A stretch of 8,801 nt of DNA, from contig DQSP01000162.1 in NCBI GenBank assembly GCA_015663215.1, positions 1-8,801 of the forward strand, read 5' to 3'. Positions within the stretch are counted from its first letter, which is position 1. Each line of letters opens with the position of its first letter. Shown in pieces: positions 4,868 through 8,801 of this stretch. Under the pieces are notes generated by a model. That model was not told the DNA's origin, did no database searches, and worked only from the letters and a program-made list of their open reading frames with translations. The position numbers were made by a program, and so were the translations under genes. The DNA comes from Sulfurimonas sp. Lineage in GTDB: Bacteria > Campylobacterota > Campylobacteria > Campylobacterales > Sulfurimonadaceae.

Positions 4868-6058
4868 ATGGGTGCAGATAAAAAACTTTTTACTCTTGTT
4901 AGTATATTAATCGTTACAAGTGTGATACTTTCATACACTTTGGCTTCATATACAACACTACTCTTTAATGTAAATGAGTTCCACTTTGCACTTCGCCAAA
5001 CTTTTTTTGCTATTTTAGGGATTAGTATCATCTTTACACTCTCTCAGATGGACCCTGACAAATGGCTTACACCCATAGGATTTATACTCTTTTTTGGCTC
5101 TTTAACTCTTATGATAGCTATGCCTTTTCTTCCAGAATCTTTAGTCTCAGCCGTCGGTGGTGCAAAACGCTGGATAAAGATAGCAGGGTTTTCTTTAGCA
5201 CCAGTAGAGTTTTTTAAAGTTGGATTTGTCTATTTTCTTGCATGGAGCTTTTCTCGTAAACTAGGGCATCATGATGGTATGGGAATCACAAATGAGTTTA
5301 AGCGTTTCATTCCTTATGGTGTTATCTTTTTAGGAGCGATGTTTATCATCGCATTTTTACAAAAGGACTTAGGGCAGGTCGTTGTTTTGGGTCTGACTCT
5401 TCTTTTTATGCTTATCTTTGCAGGGAGTAGTTTCCGCTTTTTTCTTAGTATATTAGGGGGTATCTTTACTGCAGTGCTTATCTTTATTTTTACAGCTGAA
5501 CATAGAATATTGCGCATAAAATCATGGTGGGCACTAGCGCAAAACTCCGTTTTAGAAATACTTCCTGAGAGTTTAGCAGATAAACTAAGAGTGCCTGTTG
5601 AGGTTGAGCCTTATCAGATAGGACACTCTTTAAACGCCATCAACAATGGCGGTATCTTTGGTGTAGGCATAGGAAACGGTACTTTTAAACTCGGCTTCCT
5701 CTCAGAAGTTCATACGGACTTTATCTTAGCAGGTTTAGCAGAAGAGTTTGGCTTTATTGGGGTCGTTTTTGTTGTATTTATTTTTATGTGGATGCTACAG
5801 CGAATATTTAAAATCGCAAACCGTGCAGAGGACAAAAGTGTTTATCTTTTTAGTATAGGTATAGGGCTTATTCTCTCATTTGCATTTTTGGTAAATGCTT
5901 ATGGTATCAGTGGAATTACCCCTATTAAAGGTATAAGTGTGCCTTTTCTCTCTTATGGGGGTTCTGTTATGCTTGGTTCTGCATTTGCTGTAGGTATGGT
6001 GCTCATGGCTTCAAACAAAGTAAATATGGACAAGATATATACAATGGAGAAAGAGTGA
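4868..6058 (+). CDS. ftsW: FtsW-like SEDS peptidoglycan glycosyltransferase
   Basis: SEDS proteins polymerise lipid II into glycan strands with a partner class B PBP; FtsW does so at the septum. The 396-residue, strongly hydrophobic protein has about ten membrane segments. Signatures are GGAKRWIKIAGFSLAPVEFFK (residues 97-117), KDLGQVVVL (166-174), the large-loop motif YQIGHSLNAINNGGIFGVGIGNG (249-271) and LSEVHTDFILAGLAEEFG (278-295). D284 in HTDF aligns with the catalytic aspartate. The end has GITPIKGISVPFLSYGGSVMLGSA (349-372). FtsW usually reads LPEAHTDF; LSEVHTDF is a mild variant. Location directly before murG favours FtsW over RodA, since the two families are close in sequence. No partner PBP is in the window. 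The ribosome site is weak (AAAG), so coupling to the upstream gene is likely. The stop overlaps the murG GTG by 4 bases. Confidence 0.92.
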   Translation: MGADKKLFTLVSILIVTSVILSYTLASYTTLLFNVNEFHFALRQTFFAILGISIIFTLSQMDPDKWLTPIGFILFFGSLTLMIAMPFLPESLVSAVGGAKRWIKIAGFSLAPVEFFKVGFVYFLAWSFSRKLGHHDGMGITNEFKRFIPYGVIFLGAMFIIAFLQKDLGQVVVLGLTLLFMLIFAGSSFRFFLSILGGIFTAVLIFIFTAEHRILRIKSWWALAQNSVLEILPESLADKLRVPVEVEPYQIGHSLNAINNGGIFGVGIGNGTFKLGFLSEVHTDFILAGLAEEFGFIGVVFVVFIFMWMLQRIFKIANRAEDKSVYLFSIGIGLILSFAFLVNAYGISGITPIKGISVPFLSYGGSVMLGSAFAVGMVLMASNKVNMDKIYTMEKE

Positions 6059-7074
6059 AACTATGTATAACAGGTGGTGGAACAGGTGGGCATCTGATGA
6101 TAGCAGAGGCACTGCTTGAAGCTGCAACAAATGCAGGACATGAGGCTATTTTTATAGGTTCGACTCATGGACAAGATCAAAAGTACTTTAAAGACTCTTC
6201 TGCATTTAAAACAGTGCATTTTTTTCCTACAACTGGTGTTGTAAACCAGAAAGGTTTAGGAAAACTCAAGGCTTTATGGAGAGTTTTTAAAGCATTTTTA
6301 AAAGCGAGAAGTGTTCTTAAAGAGGAAAAAATAGATGCAGTTTATAGTGTGGGTGGGTTTTCTGCAGCACCTGCTGCATTTGCTAGTCTTTCTTCTGGGA
6401 TTCCCCTTTTTATTCACGAACAAAATGCAGTGTATGGAAGGTTGAACAAATTACTCAAGCCTTTTGCAAAAAGTTTTATATCTGCTTATGACGAGGACTC
6501 TTCTTTAAAAGGTTATCCTGTAAAAGAGATTTTTTCTCAGACTAAAAGAGTAAGAAAAGAGTTAAATACTATCATCTTTTTAGGTGGAAGTCATGGTGCA
6601 AAAGCTATCAATGACTTAGCACTCTCACATGCACTAAAGCTACAAAAGATGGGTATACATATCATCCATCAAACGGGCGAGACTGACTTTCTTAGAGTTA
6701 AGAGTGCCTATGAGAATTTAGGTGCAGTAGTAGAGCTTTATACTTTTACAAAAGAGTTAGCAAGTCTTATAGCAAAAGCTGACTTGGCTGTGAGTCGTGC
6801 AGGAGCAAGTACTCTGTGGGAACTAACAACAAATGGCTGTCCTGCTCTGTATGTTCCCTATCCCTATGCCGCATCTAATCATCAGTACTATAATGCAAAG
6901 TTTATAGTTGATGATGAGATGGGTTGGTGTGAGTTAGAAGGCGAGCAACTAGCAACTTCTTTAGATAAAGTTCTCCAAAGCTCAGACTTAGAGAAGAGAA
7001 GTAAAAAGTTACTTCAGTTTTCCAGTAAAGATGTGGCAAAAAAAATGATAAACGCAGTAGAGGAAGTAGTATAA
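6055..7074 (+). CDS. murG: MurG, lipid II-forming GlcNAc transferase
   Basis: MurG adds GlcNAc from UDP-GlcNAc to lipid I on the inner face of the membrane, making lipid II for FtsW next door. The 339-residue GT-B protein has the N-terminal G loop GGGTGGHLMIAEAL (residues 7-20); most families have GGTGGHxxPA, and the LxIA form is typical of Helicobacter/Campylobacter relatives. The second G loop is SVGGFSAAPAA (98-108), followed by IHEQNAVYGRLN (120-131). The C-domain has FLGGSHGAKAIND (175-187) and the donor site SRAGASTLWELTTNGCPALYVPYPYAASNHQ. E256 there is the likely counterpart of the ribose-binding glutamate. The start is GTG at 6055, five bases after GGAG, within a GTGA overlap with ftsW. 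An ATG at 6063 lies out of frame. The next gene starts directly after the TAA. Confidence 0.96.
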   Translation: MKLCITGGGTGGHLMIAEALLEAATNAGHEAIFIGSTHGQDQKYFKDSSAFKTVHFFPTTGVVNQKGLGKLKALWRVFKAFLKARSVLKEEKIDAVYSVGGFSAAPAAFASLSSGIPLFIHEQNAVYGRLNKLLKPFAKSFISAYDEDSSLKGYPVKEIFSQTKRVRKELNTIIFLGGSHGAKAINDLALSHALKLQKMGIHIIHQTGETDFLRVKSAYENLGAVVELYTFTKELASLIAKADLAVSRAGASTLWELTTNGCPALYVPYPYAASNHQYYNAKFIVDDEMGWCELEGEQLATSLDKVLQSSDLEKRSKKLLQFSSKDVAKKMINAVEEVV

Positions 7075-7677
7075 ATGTTACATGAATTAGCACAAACATT
7101 AGTAGATTTGATTTTTGATTGGGGGTATCTTGGTATCTTCCTTATGATGGCTATTGAGAGTAGTTTCATCCCTTTTCCGAGTGAGATAGTTCTTGTTCCT
7201 GCTGGGTATTTAGCGAGTCAGGGTGAGATGAGTATTGCTATGATAATACTAAGTGCTCTAGGTGGCTCTATGGTTGGTGCATTTGTTAATTACTATCTTG
7301 CTTTGACTCTTGGAAGAAAGATACTTATAAAATATGGCAAGTACTTTTTTGTAAAAGAAGAGGCTCTTGTGAAAATGGAGCTATTTTTTACAAAGCATGG
7401 GCATATTTCTACTTTTACAGGAAGACTTATTCCAGGCATTCGACAACTCATCTCTATCCCTGCTGGTTTAGCTCGTATGAACTTGGTAGAGTTTTCACTA
7501 TTTACAGGTTTAGGTGCAGGACTTTGGGCATTGGTACTTACTCTTTTAGGGTACTTTATAGGCGAGAATCAAGCACTTATTAATACTTACTTACAAGAGA
7601 TAACTATTTTTGTATTAGCTGGACTAGTTATTATAGTTGGGATATACTACACCATCAAAAAAAAGAGGAATGACTAA
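7075..7677 (+). CDS. DedA-family membrane protein (likely undecaprenyl-phosphate translocase)
   Basis: The 200-residue protein has hydrophobic segments and two re-entrant-type blocks typical of the DedA/SNARE-associated family. The first is AIESSFIPFPSEIVLVPAGYLASQG (residues 26-50), with acidic E28 and E37. The second is FFTKHGHISTFTGRLIPGIRQLISIPAGLARM (104-135), with R117 and R123, matching the arginines needed in E. coli YqjA/YghB. GSMVGAFVNYYLALTLGRK lies between. DedA proteins such as UptA return undecaprenyl phosphate to the cytoplasmic face; others affect phosphatidylethanolamine or drug resistance. Placement directly after ftsW and murG supports the C55-P role here, but the family cannot be subdivided from motifs alone. 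ATG follows the murG TAA with no gap; an AGGA site lies 10 bases upstream inside murG. TAATG links it to the next gene. Confidence 0.9.
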   Translation: MLHELAQTLVDLIFDWGYLGIFLMMAIESSFIPFPSEIVLVPAGYLASQGEMSIAMIILSALGGSMVGAFVNYYLALTLGRKILIKYGKYFFVKEEALVKMELFFTKHGHISTFTGRLIPGIRQLISIPAGLARMNLVEFSLFTGLGAGLWALVLTLLGYFIGENQALINTYLQEITIFVLAGLVIIVGIYYTIKKKRND

Positions 7678-8156
7678 TGGATTATATGTTTAAAGTTGGA
7701 TTTTTAGGAACAAAAGCACCGTTTTTTATGGACTTTGTGACACTACTTGTAGCACTACTACCTGTTCTTGTTTATGGAGCGATAATGTTAGCGAAAAAAC
7801 ATATGTTTAAAACACATATGATAGTGCAAAATATCATTTTTGTTGTAGCACTCATAGTAGTTGGATACTTTGAAGTTGGTGTTCGTGTTGGTGGTGGCTT
7901 TGATGCTTTTATGGAAGGTAGCGGAGTTCCTTACACTTATGCTCTCATAGTACTTCTTGTGCATATTCTCATCGCAGTTGTTATGCTCTTTTACTGGGGT
8001 ATCACTATCTTTCATGGTAACTCTCAGTACAAAAAAGGAAACCTTCCAGGACGTGCATCTCGCACACATAAAGTTCTAGCATTGAAATCTTTTTTAGCTA
8101 TTGTGTTTACCTCTTTTAGTGGTATTTGGGTATATTTACTGTTATTTGTATATTAG
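7677..8156 (+). CDS. DUF420-family membrane protein
   Basis: The 159-residue protein has four or more hydrophobic helices, roughly at residues 19-38, 50-66, 88-110 and 137-157. The DUF420 pattern is visible: GTKAPFFMDF at the first helix, H47 (KTHMIVQN) starting the second, FEVGVRVGGG at 65-74, H96 in LLVHILIAV, and S129-x-H131 followed by a final SGIWVYLLLFVY helix. Conserved histidines in membrane helices suggest haem or metal contact. In Firmicutes, YozB/CtaM, which I believe belongs to this family, is needed for haem-copper oxidase maturation; transfer of that role here is inference. GAGGAA lies 6 bases before the ATG, and TAATG joins it to the DedA gene. Its TAG lies 20 bases before bcp. 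Confidence 0.85.
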   Translation: MDYMFKVGFLGTKAPFFMDFVTLLVALLPVLVYGAIMLAKKHMFKTHMIVQNIIFVVALIVVGYFEVGVRVGGGFDAFMEGSGVPYTYALIVLLVHILIAVVMLFYWGITIFHGNSQYKKGNLPGRASRTHKVLALKSFLAIVFTSFSGIWVYLLLFVY

Positions 8157-8176
8157 AATTTTAAAGGAAAAATATA

Positions 8177-8644
8177 ATGATTAAAATTGATGAAAAAGCA
8201 CCGGAGTTTTGTCTCCCAAATCAAGATGATATAGAGATATGCTCTCGTGACCTAAAGGGAAAGTGGGTAGTTTTATACTTCTATCCTCGTGACAATACAC
8301 CCGGTTGTACAACTGAAGCTTGTGAGTTTACAGAAGCAGCACCTGATTTTAGTGACTTAAACGCAGTTATACTCGGAGTCAGTGCTGACACTACTAAAAA
8401 ACACCGTAACTTTATAGAAAAACAAAACCTTGGCATAACACTACTAAGTGATGAGTCAACTGAGATGATGCAAGAGTATGGTGTTTGGCAGATGAAGAAA
8501 AACTATGGTAAAGAGTATATGGGAATTGTTCGTAGTACTTTTATAATAAATCCTGAGGGAATTGTAAAAGCTGTTTTTGAAAAGGTTCGTGTAAAAGAGC
8601 ATGTAGCTAAAGTTCAAGAAGAGCTTCTACGTTTACAAGTTTAA
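8177..8644 (+). CDS. bcp: Thiol peroxidase, Bcp/PrxQ-type peroxiredoxin
   Basis: Bcp reduces H2O2 and organic hydroperoxides in the cytoplasm using thioredoxin. The 155-residue length is standard. The active-site stretch YFYPRDNTPGCTTEACEF (residues 34-51) contains the T41-x-x-C44 motif with peroxidatic C44, and C49 as the resolving cysteine five residues on, the alpha2-type Bcp arrangement. R119 in IVRSTFIINPEG completes the catalytic triad. C12 and C22 are extra cysteines with no known role. There is no export signal. ATG at 8177 follows AAAGGAA by 8 bases. A 20-base gap to the DUF420 gene makes it the last gene of the run. TATATT (8149-8154) or TAGAAT (8154-8159) could give it an extra promoter, which would suit a stress gene, but this is weak evidence. 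Confidence 0.95.
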   Translation: MIKIDEKAPEFCLPNQDDIEICSRDLKGKWVVLYFYPRDNTPGCTTEACEFTEAAPDFSDLNAVILGVSADTTKKHRNFIEKQNLGITLLSDESTEMMQEYGVWQMKKNYGKEYMGIVRSTFIINPEGIVKAVFEKVRVKEHVAKVQEELLRLQV

Positions 8645-8660
8645 AGTTTTGAGAAGAGTT

Positions 8661-8686
8661 TAAGCTCTCACTTGTGTGAGAACTTA
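8661..8686. terminator. Hairpin between convergent bcp and the right-edge gene
   Basis: TAAGCTCTCAC (8661-8671) and GTGAGAACTTA (8676-8686) form an 11-position stem with one C-A mismatch and a TTGT loop, 16 bases past the bcp stop. On the plus strand ATGTGTTTTATCTT follows, a moderate T-rich tail. It lies wholly between the two stop codons, so a bidirectional terminator ending the long operon is plausible. Confidence 0.55.
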
Positions 8687-8691
8687 ATGTG

Positions 8692-8722
8692 TTTTATCTT
8701 AGTATCTGTATCTAAGATAAAA
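8692..8722. repeat. Perfect 11-bp inverted repeat over the end of the right-edge gene
   Basis: TTTTATCTTAG (8692-8702) and CTAAGATAAAA (8712-8722) pair perfectly around a 9-base loop. On the minus strand the dyad covers the last codons and stop of the edge gene. No T-run follows on either strand, though the arms themselves end in AAAA/TTTT. It may be a second terminator element next to the hairpin at 8661-8686. Confidence 0.4.
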
Positions 8723-8801
8723 ACGTATATCTTGTGCTGTATCTACTACAGTACCTGAGTAGTCATCACCACCTTGGTCTAGCATAACATCTTGAATTTC
8801 A
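8699..8801 (-). CDS. C-terminal end of a leftward gene, possibly an outer-membrane beta-barrel protein
   Basis: On the minus strand only one frame stays open from the window edge. It encodes 33 residues ending VVDTAQDIRFYLRYRY, then TAA at 8701-8699. The last stretch alternates polar and hydrophobic/aromatic residues and ends in tyrosine, like the final beta strand (BAM signal) of outer-membrane barrels or porins of this phylum. An acidic, glycine-containing loop (DQGGDDYSG) precedes it, which would fit an external loop. The fragment is too short to name a family. It converges on bcp with 54 bases between the stops. The start and most of the gene lie outside the window. Confidence 0.5.
   Translation of the reverse strand, partial: EIQDVMLDQGGDDYSGTVVDTAQDIRFYLRYRY

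Noticed and set aside
4840..5031. Antisense 63-codon open frame over the ftsW start
   Set aside because: It is opposite well-supported ftsW, has no ribosome site evidence and shows no recognisable protein pattern.
5314..5517. Antisense 67-codon open frame inside ftsW
   Set aside because: Lysine-rich shadow of hydrophobic ftsW codons; no family resemblance.
6902..7099. Antisense 65-codon open frame over the murG/dedA junction
   Set aside because: Spans two good genes on the other strand and has no supporting features.
7788..8069. Antisense 93-codon open frame inside the DUF420 gene
   Set aside because: The plus-strand DUF420 frame has clear family motifs; the antisense product is low-complexity, Asn/Thr/Lys-rich and unlike a real protein.
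1..8801. A defence island, mobile element or other new multi-gene system
   Set aside because: No integrase, transposase, direct repeats, nuclease cassette or compositional break was seen. The helicase plus HicA-like pair is convergent, so it does not form an operon, and the rest is core metabolism and cell-wall genes.

Overview
This window looks like chromosomal DNA from a Campylobacterota bacterium, most likely a Sulfurimonas-like marine or sediment lineage. That placement is an inference. It rests on low G+C, short gaps, AAGGA-type ribosome sites, TATAAT-like -10 boxes without clear -35 boxes, an MqnP-type UbiA prenyltransferase and a MurG with the GGTGGHLxIA N-terminus seen in Helicobacter and Campylobacter. 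No rRNA, tRNA, CRISPR array, insertion sequence or prophage gene is visible. There is no stretch over 300 bases without a gene.

Left part (1-2027): the 3' end of a RecD-like superfamily 1 helicase runs in from the left edge. It converges with a leftward pair: a small HicA-like protein without a visible HicB partner, and a lipoprotein with a possible thioredoxin-like fold. A short divergent promoter region follows, then ppiC, a cytoplasmic parvulin. ppiC converges on miaA with a 17-base overlap of the two 3' ends.

Centre and right (2011-8644): miaA (tRNA dimethylallyltransferase) reads leftward. Its extended -10 box is so close to its ATG that the mRNA is predicted to be leaderless. Back to back with it starts a tight rightward run of eight genes: mqnP, a PilZ-like protein, a membrane/coiled-coil/HTH protein, ftsW, murG, a DedA-family transporter, a DUF420 membrane protein and bcp. 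The junctions are ATGA, TAATG, a 4-base gap, GTGA, TAA-ATG, TAATG and a 20-base gap, so co-transcription is very likely. FtsW, MurG and DedA together cover lipid II synthesis, its polymerisation at the septum, and probably undecaprenyl-phosphate recycling. MqnP and DUF420 point to menaquinone and respiratory oxidase biology, and Bcp to peroxide defence.

Right edge (8645-8801): a hairpin between convergent genes, then the last 33 codons of a leftward gene whose C-terminus resembles an outer-membrane beta-barrel end.

The window is mostly housekeeping. No clear new defence or mobile system is present. The points most worth following are the leaderless miaA, the stop-codon dyad between ppiC and miaA, the solitary HicA-like gene behind a perfect 11-bp dyad, and the unnamed bitopic HTH protein directly upstream of ftsW.
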